33,231 nt of DNA from Actinomycetota bacterium (lineage in GTDB: Bacteria; Actinomycetota; Acidimicrobiia; Acidimicrobiales; RAAP-2). The stretch covers positions 1 to 33,231 of the forward strand of contig JARCRU010000048.1 of the NCBI GenBank assembly GCA_029850535.1, read 5' to 3'. The position numbers were made by a program, and so were the translations under genes. The notes beneath the pieces are model-generated. The model saw nothing but the letters and a program-made list of their open reading frames with translations, had not been told where the DNA came from and did not search any database. How positions within the stretch are numbered: position 1 is the first letter of the stretch; every line of letters begins with the position of its first letter. Positions 17,366-25,745 of the stretch are shown one piece after another.

Positions 17366-17388
17366 CGCCGGGGCCTACAGCCCCGGCG
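17366..17388 (-). terminator. GC-rich hairpin after rplI
   Basis: A perfect 9-bp stem closes a 5-nt loop (core GCCGGGGC / GCCCCGGC), 22 bp downstream of the rplI stop. No T-run follows. This is the usual look of an actinobacterial terminator or attenuator and would separate the ribosomal-protein operon from dnaB. Confidence 0.5.
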
Positions 17389-17409
17389 CCGGTCCAGAAC
17401 ATCGTCGCG

Positions 17410-17856
17410 CTACTTCGCGACGACCTCCACCTTGATGGTGGCGACGACGCCCTCGAAGAGGCGTGCCGACACGGTGGCCGGACCTACTTCCTTGAGGTGC
17501 TCGTCCATGATGATGGCGTGACGATCCAGCGAGATGTTGGTCGCCGTGCGCAAAGCATTGACGATGTCCGCTTCGGTGATGGAACCGAAGAGGCGCCCGT
17601 TGGTCCCGGCGCGCGCGGCGACCGACACCGTGGCGGCCTCAATCACGGCGCGCTGGGTCTCCGCCGCGGAACGGCTTTGGGCGTCACGCAAGTCACGTGA
17701 CTTGCGCATGGAGGCGGCCTGCACCTCCATGGTGTCATTGGCCCGGAGGGCCGCACCGGTGGGCAGGAGGAAGTTACGGGCGTAGCCCGACTTCACCTCG
17801 ACGATGTCGCCTCGGCGTCCTACACCTCGTACGTCAGAACGCAGGAGAACCTTCAT
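17410..17856 (-). CDS. rplI: 50S ribosomal protein bL9
   Basis: The 148-residue protein has the complete bL9 layout. The N-terminal rRNA-binding domain has [32 protein letters not shown], with the hallmark G-Y-A-R-N-F/Y-L. A long connecting helix follows, and then the C-terminal domain with GRLFGSIT. Length is normal. The ATG overlaps the rpsR stop by 4 bp (ATGA), so translation is coupled in the rpsF-ssb-rpsR-rplI operon. A hairpin follows its stop. Confidence 0.96.
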   Translation of the reverse strand: MKVLLRSDVRGVGRRGDIVEVKSGYARNFLLPTGAALRANDTMEVQAASMRKSRDLRDAQSRSAAETQRAVIEAATVSVAARAGTNGRLFGSITEADIVNALRTATNISLDRHAIIMDEHLKEVGPATVSARLFEGVVATIKVEVVAK

Positions 17857-18281
17857 TCGCCCACCTCCTCAACCTCAACCTCGGCGTTGAGGACGTCGCT
17901 CTCGACGATGGCTTCGGCCTCGGTAGAACGATCGGCTCCCTCACGGTCCGGGCGCGGTCCGCGCGGTCCGCGGTCGTCGCGCCCGCCTCGACCGGATCGA
18001 CGCTCGGTCACGGTGCGCTGAGTGTAGGGAAGCAACGCCAATTCACGAGCCGTCTTGATGGAGTCGGTCACGTCACGCTGGTGCTGTTGGCAATTGCCCG
18101 ACACCTTGCGACCACGGATCTTGCCGCGGTCCGAGATGTACTTGCGCAATTGCGCCAGGTCCTTGTAGTCGACCGAGCCGACGCCGTGCTGACAGAAGGA
18201 GCAGGGCTTCTTCTTGGCACCACGACGGGTATCGATCTTGGGTGCCCGCTTGGGCAGGGTGGGCATATTCTTACGGGGCAT
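17853..18281 (-). CDS. rpsR: 30S ribosomal protein bS18 with long C-terminal tail
   Basis: Residues 1-90 are bS18, including a cysteine-containing form with C27-x-x-C30 (CSFCQHG) and C64-x-x-H67 (CQQH), a possible zinc site. The helix [18 protein letters not shown] and the S18 signature around ITGRR/RGRKVSG follow. Residues 91-142 are extra compared with the usual 75-90 residues: first a Gly/Arg/Asp-rich stretch ([18 protein letters not shown]), then an acidic end (EVEVEEVGE). The frame is closed by the rplI overlap, so the tail is real coding. bS18 pairs with bS6 (rpsF in the same operon) on the 30S platform. The start ATG at 18281 shares one base with the ssb stop (TAATG). Confidence 0.95.
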   Translation of the reverse strand: MPRKNMPTLPKRAPKIDTRRGAKKKPCSFCQHGVGSVDYKDLAQLRKYISDRGKIRGRKVSGNCQQHQRDVTDSIKTARELALLPYTQRTVTERRSGRGGRDDRGPRGPRPDREGADRSTEAEAIVESDVLNAEVEVEEVGE

Positions 18282-18733
18282 TAGAAGGGCTCCTCATCAA
18301 AAGCGTAGGTACTGGGTTCGTTGGTGCGGGTGGGGGCGGGACGATCGGCGTAGCTCGAGGAGCCACCTTCGCCGCGAGGCGTGCGCGTGACCACGGCGGT
18401 CGCCCACCGTAGGGAGGGGGCGATTTCGTCGGCGACGATCTCAAAGGCGTTGCGCTTCTCGCCGGACTCGGTCTCCCAGGAGCGCTGCTCCATGCGACCA
18501 GTTACGACGACGCGCGATCCCTTGGCGAGCGAGGACGCGCTGTTCTCGGCCATCGGACCATACGCCGCGACGTCGAAGAACGACGTCTTCTCCTCCCACT
18601 CCTGGGTTTGTCGATTCTGCCAGCGCCGGCTCACCGCGACGGACATCCGCAGCGCAGCCTGACCAGAGTTCAGAAACTTGAGTTCAGGGTCGCGGGTGAC
18701 GTTACCCACGACGGTGATGGTGTTATCGGCCAT
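18281..18733 (-). CDS. ssb: single-stranded DNA-binding protein SSB
   Basis: This 150-residue protein coats single-stranded DNA at forks. The OB-fold spans about residues 1-110 with [26 protein letters not shown] and [15 protein letters not shown] short Pro/Ser/Thr-rich linker leads to the acidic interaction tip FDEEPF, a variant of the usual DDDIPF. Length is normal for actinobacteria. It sits between rpsF and rpsR as in most bacteria. Its stop overlaps the rpsR start by one base. Confidence 0.96.
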   Translation of the reverse strand: MADNTITVVGNVTRDPELKFLNSGQAALRMSVAVSRRWQNRQTQEWEEKTSFFDVAAYGPMAENSASSLAKGSRVVVTGRMEQRSWETESGEKRNAFEIVADEIAPSLRWATAVVTRTPRGEGGSSSYADRPAPTRTNEPSTYAFDEEPF

Positions 18734-18763
18734 GTCTTCTCCTTAGTCGCGAAGCGTCCGAAC

Positions 18764-19084
18764 CTACGCTTGAGCCGTGACACGGCTGGCGCTGGCTCGC
18801 TCGTTGCGTCGGAGAATCTTGAAGCGAAGGACTTCGTCGGAGAGCGTGAGGATGCGGTCCAACTCGTCAACCGTGGTCGACTCGCCGGTGAACTCCACGA
18901 GCACGTAGTAGCCCTCTTTGCGCTTGTTGATCTCGTACGCCAAGGGACGCTTGCCCCAACGGTCGATAGTTCCGGGGGTCCCGGAATTCGATCGAATGGT
19001 CTCGAGGGCTCGGTCGAGCGCCACCTGGATGGACTGCGCGTCGACGGCCGTGTCGAACACAATCATGGTTTCATAAGGCCTCAT
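18764..19084 (-). CDS. rpsF: 30S ribosomal protein bS6
   Basis: The 106-residue protein begins MRPYETMIVFDTAVD and carries the conserved GKRPLAYEINKRKEGYYVL strand, both diagnostic for bS6. It is the first gene of the rpsF-ssb-rpsR-rplI operon and the partner of bS18. ATG 19084 is preferred over GTG 19090 because AGGAAAG is then 5 nt upstream. About 90 nt of structured leader precede it (separate entry). Confidence 0.95.
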   Translation of the reverse strand: MRPYETMIVFDTAVDAQSIQVALDRALETIRSNSGTPGTIDRWGKRPLAYEINKRKEGYYVLVEFTGESTTVDELDRILTLSDEVLRFKILRRNERASASRVTAQA

Positions 19085-19184
19085 GGCCACTTTCCTTTCC
19101 CTCTGGTCCGGACGAGTCCGGGCTCTGCGGAAAACAGAGCAGGGTGTGTGGTACTTCCCCGCGCTTGCGGGAACGTAGAGTCTA
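19085..19184 (-). promoter_or_regulatory. rpsF promoter and structured leader
   Basis: A -10 element TAGACT (19179-19184, minus strand) would start a leader of about 90 nt. The leader can form three hairpins: CCCGC/GCGGG near 19157-19171; GCTCTG/CAGAGC around a TTTTCCG loop at 19122-19140; and CCGGAC/GTCCGG at 19108-19121, just before the purine-rich ribosome-binding site. An S6:S18-binding leader with CCG in a loop is known upstream of rpsF in many bacteria. The CCG in the 19122-19140 loop makes this a plausible example, but I cannot align it to the consensus. Confidence 0.4.
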
Positions 19185-19204
19185 CCCGAACGACCTAGAA
19201 ATGG

Positions 19205-20029
19205 CTAGTCGAGTAGTTCGGCCGGGTTGTCGTAGGACTCCGTGACGGCGGGAAATGTCCCGTTACGCACGTCGAGGGCGTAGCGCGACACCGCGTCAGT
19301 GATGGCAACGCCCAGGTCAGCGTAGCGACGCACAAACTTGGCCGGGGGATTCTTCGTGAGGCCCACGACGTCGTGAATCACCAGAACCTGACCATCGGTG
19401 TCGGGTCCGGCCCCGATACCAATCGTGGGTATGTCGAGCGCCAGCGTGAGTTGGGCTCCCACGAGCGCGGGCACCCCTTCCACTACTAGGGCGTAGACGC
19501 CCTCGCCCTGCAGGACCAGAGCGTCCTCCACCAGCAACTTGGCGGCGTCACGAGTCTTGCCTTGAACCTTGTAGCCACCGAAGGCCAACACGCTCTGAGG
19601 GGTCAGCCCCAGGTGCCCCATGACGGGGATCTCGGCTTCGATCAGCGCGCGTACCACGTCGCGGCGAATTGCCCCACCCTCGAGCTTCACGCTCTGGGCA
19701 CCCGCACGAATGAGGATTCCTGCGTTGGCGACCGCGGCATCAATCCCCACGTGATAACTCAGCCAGGGCATATCGGCCACGATGTGAGCGCGCGGTCGTG
19801 CCGCGGCGACCGCTCGCACGTGATGCGCCATCTCGTCGACACTCACGTGCAGGGTGTCCTCGTGGCCGAGGACGACATTGGCCAGCGAATCACCCACGAG
19901 CAACACGTCGACGCCCGCCGCGTCGGCGTAGCGCGCAGTGGGCTCGTCGTAGGCGGTAATCATGACGACGGGCGCGCTTCCGTGACGCCGCTTTCGTGCC
20001 CGCAGCGACGGAGCGCTCACGTCGGTCAC
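19205..20029 (-). CDS. panB: 3-methyl-2-oxobutanoate hydroxymethyltransferase
   Basis: This 274-residue enzyme makes ketopantoate from 2-oxoisovalerate using methylene-tetrahydrofolate, the first committed step of pantothenate and CoA synthesis. Recognisable blocks are PVVMITAYDEPTAR, LVGDSLANVVLGHEDT (metal and substrate aspartates), GAQSVKLEGG, VMGHLGLTPQS and IGIGAGPDTDGQVLVIHD with the glycine-rich phosphate loop. The start GTG at 20029 overlaps the stop of the DUF5318 gene by 4 bp (GTGA). An in-frame GTG at 20083 would add 18 basic residues and overlap that gene further. The other pantothenate genes are not here. Its position between the DUF5318 gene and rpsF differs from the penicillin-binding protein found there in Mycobacterium. 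Confidence 0.95.
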   Translation of the reverse strand: MTDVSAPSLRARKRRHGSAPVVMITAYDEPTARYADAAGVDVLLVGDSLANVVLGHEDTLHVSVDEMAHHVRAVAAARPRAHIVADMPWLSYHVGIDAAVANAGILIRAGAQSVKLEGGAIRRDVVRALIEAEIPVMGHLGLTPQSVLAFGGYKVQGKTRDAAKLLVEDALVLQGEGVYALVVEGVPALVGAQLTLALDIPTIGIGAGPDTDGQVLVIHDVVGLTKNPPAKFVRRYADLGVAITDAVSRYALDVRNGTFPAVTESYDNPAELLD

Positions 20030-20445
20030 GACCGGTTCTGCTTGACCGCCGCGCGACGGGCGCTTCGCCCGCCGGCGGACCACTTGCGCACCAGGTGATG
20101 AAAGTTACAGCCCGTACAGACCTCGACCGCGTAACACTGCACCGGGTCGCTGCGCCGCTCGAGTTTGAGGAGTTCAGCGCGCGACGTAGGGCACGTCCCG
20201 CCCGCTGGCAGACGAGCTCCGAACACGTAGGTCACTTCGACGAGTTCAACGTCGGAACACAACGGGCACCTCTCCCCGGTGGCTCGTCCGATATTTTTGG
20301 CGGCTCGCAATAGTTCCGGGTGGGCGTCACACACGTCCGCCGCGCGCAACGTCCCCGCGGCAATCTTGGCCAACAGGGCGTGGCGAACCAGTCCGAACTC
20401 AACGACGGCTCCGTCGGCCGTTGAAGTGCGAAAACTTGAAACCAT
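20026..20445 (-). CDS. DUF5318 family protein, probable zinc ribbon
   Basis: The 139-residue protein resembles mycobacterial Rv0049 from memory (VCDA-x-P-LLRAAK, then C-P-x-C, VTYVFG, VEVCTGCNFHHLV). The pairs C60/C63 and C110/C113 would form a zinc ribbon. Function is unknown. A role linked to cell wall or nucleic acids has been guessed from its neighbourhood only. The ATG at 20445 is chosen because it gives the family length and TAGTGT lies 8 nt upstream; a TTG at 20463 is also in frame. It is divergent from padR and is coupled to panB by a 4-bp overlap. Confidence 0.85.
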   Translation of the reverse strand: MVSSFRTSTADGAVVEFGLVRHALLAKIAAGTLRAADVCDAHPELLRAAKNIGRATGERCPLCSDVELVEVTYVFGARLPAGGTCPTSRAELLKLERRSDPVQCYAVEVCTGCNFHHLVRKWSAGGRSARRAAVKQNRS

Positions 20446-20512
20446 TACGCGTGACACTACCAATCGACCATAAGAAGTTGGTCCTTCGTCATCTTTTCGT
20501 TACGACGTCACC

Positions 20513-20526
20513 ATCGATATATCGAT
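20513..20526. promoter_or_regulatory. perfect 14-bp palindrome, candidate PadR operator
   Basis: ATCGATATATCGAT is its own reverse complement. It sits directly upstream of the padR -10 element (TATGAT, 20531-20536), within the -35/-10 spacer. A repressor dimer bound here would block padR-ino1 transcription. Autoregulation is common for PadR proteins; the assignment to this regulator is inferred. Confidence 0.5.
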
Positions 20527-20530
20527 TTGA

Positions 20531-20536
20531 TATGAT
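20531..20536 (+). promoter_or_regulatory. -10 element of the padR-ino1 promoter
   Basis: TATGAT matches TATAAT at five of six positions and lies 7 nt before ATG 20544, favouring a leaderless message. The two upstream ATGs (20532, 20535) lie inside this element, so they are unlikely to be the start. Confidence 0.5.
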
Positions 20537-20543
20537 GAAACAC

Positions 20544-21155
20544 ATGTTGGATATCGCCATTCTCGGACTGCTCATGGACCGGGACCATCACGGCTACGAG
20601 ATTCGCACCCAAGTACGCGACCGCTTAGCGGTGTCGGCCAACATCTCCTTTGGGTCGATCTATCCCGCTCTCAATCGTCTCGAGCGCCAGGGTTTCGTCG
20701 AAGCAGCGGTCGCGCCCGAACCGAGGGGCAACGCCATGTCCACCGGTTCGCTCTCGGGTGAACGCGCGTCCCTACGGGCCCTTCGCGCGACGCAAGGTCT
20801 CGGTCGGCGCTCACGCAAGGTCTATCGCATCACACCACGCGGTCGTGAGGAATTCGTCTCGCTCCTGGCTGATCCCGCCACGCTCGACGATTCTCGCAAC
20901 TTCTCGTTGCGCATGGCGCTCGCGAAGTACCTGACCCCCTCTCTGCGCGTCACCCTCCTTGAACGGCGGCGCACCGATCTTGTTGAGCGACTGGCCGAAA
21001 TGCAGTCCGGGGCTCGCAATGAACAACTTGACACCTACGCCCGCAGCGTTATGGCGCACGCGGCCAAGGGCGTCGAGTTGGACCTCGAGTGGATTGACAA
21101 CTTGTTGTCCACCGAACGAAACAATCAGCAATCCTTCGCGCCTGAAGCGAAGTAG
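20544..21155 (+). CDS. PadR-family transcriptional regulator
   Basis: The 203-residue protein begins MLDIAILGLL-x-HHGYEIRTQ, the standard start of the PadR winged helix. SFGSIYPALNRLERQGFVE is the recognition helix region. The wing is unusually long: about 33 residues (57-90, including TGSLSGERA) separate the two wing strands before RKVYRITPRG. A C-terminal dimerisation region (about 105-203) with helices follows. It is 12 bp upstream of ino1 and in the same orientation, so control of inositol synthesis is likely. The same pairing, from memory, exists in Mycobacterium (Rv0047c/Rv0046c) and Streptomyces. The ATG at 20544 is chosen on family start and promoter position; ATG 20532 and 20535 are also in frame. 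Confidence 0.88.
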   Translation: MLDIAILGLLMDRDHHGYEIRTQVRDRLAVSANISFGSIYPALNRLERQGFVEAAVAPEPRGNAMSTGSLSGERASLRALRATQGLGRRSRKVYRITPRGREEFVSLLADPATLDDSRNFSLRMALAKYLTPSLRVTLLERRRTDLVERLAEMQSGARNEQLDTYARSVMAHAAKGVELDLEWIDNLLSTERNNQQSFAPEAK

Positions 21156-21167
21156 GAAAGGAGAGCC

Positions 21168-22259
21168 ATGGAAAAGATTCGCGTGGCCATCGCCGGCGTG
21201 GGGAACTGCGCCAGTTCACTCGTCCAGGGTGTGACGTACTACAAGGACGCGAAGGCGGGCGACAGCGTGCCGGGCCTGATGCACGTCATGTTGGGTGACT
21301 ATCACGTCAGCGACCTCGAATTCGTGGCCGCCTTCGACGTTGACGCCACCAAAGTCGGAAACGACCTCGGCAAGTCCATCGAGGGGGGAATGAACAACAC
21401 CATCAAGTTCGCCGACGTCCCCTCGCTCGGTGTCACCGTGCAGCGCGGACCGACGATGGACGGGCTCAACAAGTACTACCGTGCCGTCATCGACGAGTCG
21501 CCCGCAGAGCCCGTGGACGTCGCTCAGGCCCTGCGCGATGCTCGCGCCGAGGTCCTGGTGTCGTACTTGCCCGTGGGCTCCGAGGACGCCCAGCGCATGT
21601 ACGCCCAAGCCGCCCTTGACGCGGGCTGCGCCTTCGTCAACGCCATCCCCGTCTTCATTGCCTCGGACCCCGTCTGGGCCAAGAAGTTCGCCGACGCGGG
21701 CGTGCCCATCATTGGTGACGACATCAAGAGCCAGGTCGGTGCCACCATCGTGCACCGCGTCCTCGCGCGACTCTTCGAAGACCGCGGTCTCGCCCTCGAC
21801 CACACCTACCAACTCAACGTGGGCGGGAACATGGACTTCAAGAACATGCTCGATCGCGAGCGTCTCGAATCGAAGAAGGTCTCCAAGACCCAAGCGGTGA
21901 CGTCGCAGATCGAGAACTACGTGATGGACGCCGATGACGTCCACATCGGACCGAGCGACCACGTGCCGTGGCTCAAGGACCGCAAGTGGGCCTACATCCG
22001 GATGGAGGGTCGCAATTTTGGTGACGTGCCCCTCAACGTCGAACTCAAGCTCGAAGTCTGGGACTCGCCCAACTCCGCCGGTGTCATCATCGACGCGGTG
22101 CGGTGCGCGAAGATAGCCCTCGACCGCGGCATCGGTGGACCCGTCCTCGGTCCCAGCGCCTACTTCATGAAGTCGCCGCCCGTGCAGTTCCACGACGACG
22201 TCGCACACAACATGATCGAAGAGTTCGCCAACGGTGGCGAGAATCCGGTCTGGCCGTAA
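21168..22259 (+). CDS. ino1: myo-inositol-1-phosphate synthase
   Basis: This 363-residue NAD-dependent enzyme converts glucose 6-phosphate to inositol 1-phosphate, the precursor of phosphatidylinositol and mycothiol in actinobacteria. The Rossmann motif is [16 protein letters not shown] at the N-terminus. Further family blocks are [39 protein letters not shown] (about 220-241), [18 protein letters not shown] with active-site lysines, and [16 protein letters not shown]. Length is that of the short actinobacterial type (about 360). AAAGGAGA precedes the ATG. It follows padR by 12 bp. A strong hairpin (22275-22306) ends the unit. Confidence 0.97.
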   Translation: MEKIRVAIAGVGNCASSLVQGVTYYKDAKAGDSVPGLMHVMLGDYHVSDLEFVAAFDVDATKVGNDLGKSIEGGMNNTIKFADVPSLGVTVQRGPTMDGLNKYYRAVIDESPAEPVDVAQALRDARAEVLVSYLPVGSEDAQRMYAQAALDAGCAFVNAIPVFIASDPVWAKKFADAGVPIIGDDIKSQVGATIVHRVLARLFEDRGLALDHTYQLNVGGNMDFKNMLDRERLESKKVSKTQAVTSQIENYVMDADDVHIGPSDHVPWLKDRKWAYIRMEGRNFGDVPLNVELKLEVWDSPNSAGVIIDAVRCAKIALDRGIGGPVLGPSAYFMKSPPVQFHDDVAHNMIEEFANGGENPVWP

Positions 22260-22274
22260 CTCCTGTTTCGTCGC

Positions 22275-22306
22275 ACACACCCCCCGCCTCGTGGCGGGGG
22301 GTGTGT
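22275..22306. terminator. bidirectional terminator between ino1 and cca
   Basis: A perfect 14-bp stem (ACACACCCCCCGCC and its complement) closes a TCGT loop. It starts 16 bp after the ino1 stop and touches the stop codon of the convergent cca gene. Its symmetry lets it serve both strands. Flanking T-runs are absent. Confidence 0.8.
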
Positions 22307-23733
22307 CACGTCGGGGCCTGTTCGCTCCACCATTCGCGCAGTCGGTGAGTGGCTTCGGCTTTGGTGATCTCACCCTCCTCGCGCCGTATCTCCATCAAGA
22401 ACGCCATGGCGCGGCCCACCACGGGCCCAGGTCGCAAGTCCAGCAACTCCATGACCTCGACACCGTCGAGCGCGGGGCGCTGATTGTCGAGGTCCTCTCG
22501 CTCGCGAAGTTCGGCGATTCGCACCTCGAACTCGTCCATCCGCCGCGCCAGTTCCGTGGCCTTGCGCCAATTGCGCGTGGTGGAGTCGCACCGCGTCAGT
22601 TCGTTGAGCTCGTGCAACAGGGGGCCCGCATCATTCACGTAGCGGCGAACCGCCGCGTCACTCCAGCCCAGCTTGTACGTATGGAATCGAAGGTGCAATT
22701 CCACCAGCGTGCTGACGTCATCGATCATGCTCTTGGAGTACTTCAGCGCGGTCATACGTTTACGCGTCATCTTGGCCCCCACCACCTCGTGGAAGCGGAA
22801 CGTCACCCCCTCGTCGGTGATGGCTCGCGTGGCGGGTTTGCCAATGTCGTGGAAGAGCGCCGCGAGGCGCAAGACGAGCTCGGGCGACGTCTTATCGACC
22901 ACCGCCCACGTGTGCTTCAAGACGTCCTTGTGATGGTGGATCGGGTCCTGTTCGAGCTGCAACATCGGCAACTCGGGGACGAAGTACTGGGCGAGGCCCG
23001 TGCGCACGATGAAGTCCAGACCGATCGAGGGTTGTTCGGTGACCATCAATAGGTCCAGTTCGCCACGGATGCGCTCTTCGGAGACGATCCTCAGTTTCTC
23101 CGCCATCACCGTCGCCGCAGCCTCTAACGCCGGATCGATCCGCAGATCGAAGCGCGCGGCGAAGCGCGCGGCGCGCAACATCCGCAGCGGGTCGTCCGAG
23201 AAGAGAATCTCGGGATCGATCGGAGTGCGCAAGCGACGTTCGTGTAAGTCCGTGAAGCCCCCGAAATAATCGAAGAAAGTCTGCACCCCCTCGGGTTGGG
23301 TCTGGAGATTGACCACGTCGAGGGCCAGGGCATTGATCGTGAAGTCGCGGCGGCTCAAATCGGCCTGGAGTGAATCACCCCACTGCACCGCGGGCTTGCG
23401 CGAATGGTCGACGTACTCCTCGGAGCGAAACGTGGTGATCTCGGCCCTGAGTCCGTTGGCTCGTAGAACTCCCCCGATTGTCCCGAAGGACCGACCTTGC
23501 TCCCACAGTCCCGTGCACAGTGGGGTCATCAGGCGCGCAATGTCGTCGGGGCGTGCGTCGGTGGTGTAATCGATCTCGAAGTCCTCGCCCGGTTCAATTC
23601 CCAAGACGGCGTCGCGAATTGAACCCCCCACGGCGTAGAGACTGAATCCCGCCTGGTGGAAGGCGAGAGCGAGGGGAACCGACCAGTGCGCGATGCGCGC
23701 GAGGCGTTGTGGGAAGTCGTCGATTGAAGTCAC
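22306..23733 (-). CDS. cca: CCA tRNA nucleotidyltransferase with HD domain
   Basis: The 475-residue enzyme adds or repairs the 3' CCA end of tRNAs. The nucleotidyltransferase head has AVGGSIRDAVLG and the metal site DFEIDYTTDARP. The usual D-x-D is E-I-D here, still allowed for this superfamily. RRDFTINALALD and the ERIRGEL motif follow. Further on, an HD domain with LFHDIGKPATR and FRFHEVVGAK suggests the PcnA/HD type seen at this chromosomal site in other actinobacteria. The start is GTG at 23733, divergent from the DUF6049-like gene with 59 bp between. Its 3' end is convergent with ino1 and overlaps the terminator by one codon. Confidence 0.93.
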   Translation of the reverse strand: MTSIDDFPQRLARIAHWSVPLALAFHQAGFSLYAVGGSIRDAVLGIEPGEDFEIDYTTDARPDDIARLMTPLCTGLWEQGRSFGTIGGVLRANGLRAEITTFRSEEYVDHSRKPAVQWGDSLQADLSRRDFTINALALDVVNLQTQPEGVQTFFDYFGGFTDLHERRLRTPIDPEILFSDDPLRMLRAARFAARFDLRIDPALEAAATVMAEKLRIVSEERIRGELDLLMVTEQPSIGLDFIVRTGLAQYFVPELPMLQLEQDPIHHHKDVLKHTWAVVDKTSPELVLRLAALFHDIGKPATRAITDEGVTFRFHEVVGAKMTRKRMTALKYSKSMIDDVSTLVELHLRFHTYKLGWSDAAVRRYVNDAGPLLHELNELTRCDSTTRNWRKATELARRMDEFEVRIAELREREDLDNQRPALDGVEVMELLDLRPGPVVGRAMAFLMEIRREEGEITKAEATHRLREWWSEQAPT

Positions 23734-23792
23734 TGCGAATGAAGGTTACGAGAGACGCCGGACCTCCGCTGTCGCAAGTAGCCTGTGTCAGC

Positions 23793-25745
23793 ATGTTCCA
23801 CCGATTTTCAACCTGGTGGCGGGCGCTCAGCGTCGTACTCCTCGGCCTCGCGACGCTGACGTGGCCCTCGGCCGCGCAGGCCCTGTCGACGCCACGTTTC
23901 ACGGTGATCTCGCAGGATGCGGTGGCGAACATGACCAGTACCGGGATCTCGAGTTTCTCGATCAACCTCGACGTGGGACAGGGCACGACCAACAGCGTGC
24001 AACTGTCGCTCTACCCCCAACTCGTCTACCGTTCCGAAATCAACGCACTCGTGAACGGCAACGGACCCACTGCGGCGGCGCTCTCCACCACGGCCGTCTC
24101 GAATCCCAGCTGCGTCACTGGATCAACGCTGAGTCTGCACGTTTCTCTGTTTAGCGCACAGGGAACCGGGGCCAGTCGTCACTGCGGCAACCAGCCGCTG
24201 CACCTTCGCCTACCCTGCCCCGCGTCGTCGTGCGACGGGGTGTACCCACTGGGCATCACGGTCACGGTCAATCAGGTCCGTCACGTCGAATGGACAATGA
24301 TTGCCGTGCACGTCGCGAGTGTGCTGCATCCCCTACTCGTCGATTTCGTGCCCGTTGTCGACTCCACGGCGTGGGCGGCACCCGCACTTGCGGAGTCCAA
24401 TTTCGGAGTCATCGCGCACTACCCGACGGTGCCACTCACGCTGGCCGTGAACTACCTACCCCTCGGTCACGCCCTCTTGAGTCCGACTGGACGACCCTGG
24501 GACACCGCGCTCTCCAATGCTCTCGTCAGTTCCCAGCATCGAGCCATCGTCGCGCCACCACCGAGTGCCGATCTCGCGGGCCTGGACGCCAATGGTTTCT
24601 CCTCCGAAGTCACCCAACAGGTCGGTCTCGCCGGCGCATTCCTGCGCACCATCACCGGTCGTTTCACCGACGGACCGGTCTTCGTGACGAGTCCCACCTC
24701 GGCGGCGGCACTCGGCGCATTGTCGCGTGCAGGCATCAGCGAAGTGGTGCTGCCGGACGAGAGCTTCACCCTTCCACCTTCAAATACGTTGGGGTGGGGC
24801 TCCCCTTTTCACGTGACCGACGTGGGCTCGCTAACTGGACTCGCCACCGACGGAGGTCTCGAACAACTGGCCAGTGACAGCGCTATTGAACCGGGCCGGC
24901 GCGCGGCGATGACCCTGGCCACGTTGGCCTTTCTCCATTTCGAGGCGCCCAACGCGACGGCGCCGCGCACCGTCGTCATACCCCTCTCAATTGGGGCGAT
25001 TTCGCCGGTCTATTTGAACGACCTCTTGGGACCGAGTCAGTCGAACCCCTTCATTTCGCCCAGCACCCTCGCCGCATCCTTTAGTCCCTCGCTGATCGGT
25101 GCGAATAGCAGCCCCTCCACTCGCACTCTGAATCCGGGTGAGACCTCAACGTGGTCGAGCGCCAACGTCACCGCGCTCTCGTCGCTGATCAGCCACACCA
25201 ACTCCTACCTCCACGCGATTGCCTCGCCCACTCAGACCGTCGCCCTTCAGGTCTATCTGGCGACCGCTGAACTCGTCGGCAGCGCCGCAAACCGCCAGAG
25301 CGCCATCTCGGCCGCGACCGCGTACCTCAACACCCAACTCAGTGGATTTCGCATCGATGACTCCAGCATCACCCTGACCGGTTCGGGTAGTGAATTGCCC
25401 ATCACCCTTTTCAGTTCCGCGCGATACCCCGTCACCGTGCTCTTGCATCTGATTACGGACCGACTCTCCTTTCCGAACAACAAGAAGGTCTACGTCGTCC
25501 AACTCTCAACCTCGACAACCTCCCTACGCATTCCGGCGGTCGATCGCCAGGGCGGATCCTTGACGTTGCAGTTGGAACTCACCACCCCCGATGGACAACT
25601 AGTCCTCGCGCACGCCGCGGTACAGGTGCGCGGCGTGGGAACGTCAGTCGTTGGCTACCTCTTGAGCGGCGCTTCGCTCTTGGTGCTGGCCTGGTGGTGG
25701 CTGCGCACCTATCGGCGCAAATCCCGGGGGCGGCACGCACGATGA
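23793..25745 (+). CDS. DUF6049-like secreted, membrane-anchored protein
   Basis: The 650-residue protein has an N-terminal signal peptide (WRALSVVLLGLATLTWPSAAQA) and, at its C-terminus, one transmembrane helix (YLLSGASLLVLAWWWL) followed by a basic stop-transfer tail (RTYRRKSRGRHAR). Most of it would therefore lie outside the membrane. From memory it matches the large protein found beside MviN in actinobacteria (Rv3909 in Mycobacterium), whose role is unknown but presumably in the envelope. The extracellular part is rich in Ser, Thr and Ala, with few charged residues and almost no cysteine. The ATG at 23793 is chosen to start the signal peptide; an upstream in-frame GTG/ATG would add unrelated residues. 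Its stop overlaps the murJ start by 4 bp, so the two are translationally coupled. Confidence 0.82.
   Translation: MFHRFSTWWRALSVVLLGLATLTWPSAAQALSTPRFTVISQDAVANMTSTGISSFSINLDVGQGTTNSVQLSLYPQLVYRSEINALVNGNGPTAAALSTTAVSNPSCVTGSTLSLHVSLFSAQGTGASRHCGNQPLHLRLPCPASSCDGVYPLGITVTVNQVRHVEWTMIAVHVASVLHPLLVDFVPVVDSTAWAAPALAESNFGVIAHYPTVPLTLAVNYLPLGHALLSPTGRPWDTALSNALVSSQHRAIVAPPPSADLAGLDANGFSSEVTQQVGLAGAFLRTITGRFTDGPVFVTSPTSAAALGALSRAGISEVVLPDESFTLPPSNTLGWGSPFHVTDVGSLTGLATDGGLEQLASDSAIEPGRRAAMTLATLAFLHFEAPNATAPRTVVIPLSIGAISPVYLNDLLGPSQSNPFISPSTLAASFSPSLIGANSSPSTRTLNPGETSTWSSANVTALSSLISHTNSYLHAIASPTQTVALQVYLATAELVGSAANRQSAISAATAYLNTQLSGFRIDDSSITLTGSGSELPITLFSSARYPVTVLLHLITDRLSFPNNKKVYVVQLSTSTTSLRIPAVDRQGGSLTLQLELTTPDGQLVLAHAAVQVRGVGTSVVGYLLSGASLLVLAWWWLRTYRRKSRGRHAR

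Noticed and set aside
21216..22373. 385-codon open frame antisense to ino1
   Set aside because: It mirrors ino1 codon by codon in high-GC DNA, has no family resemblance and runs across the terminator.
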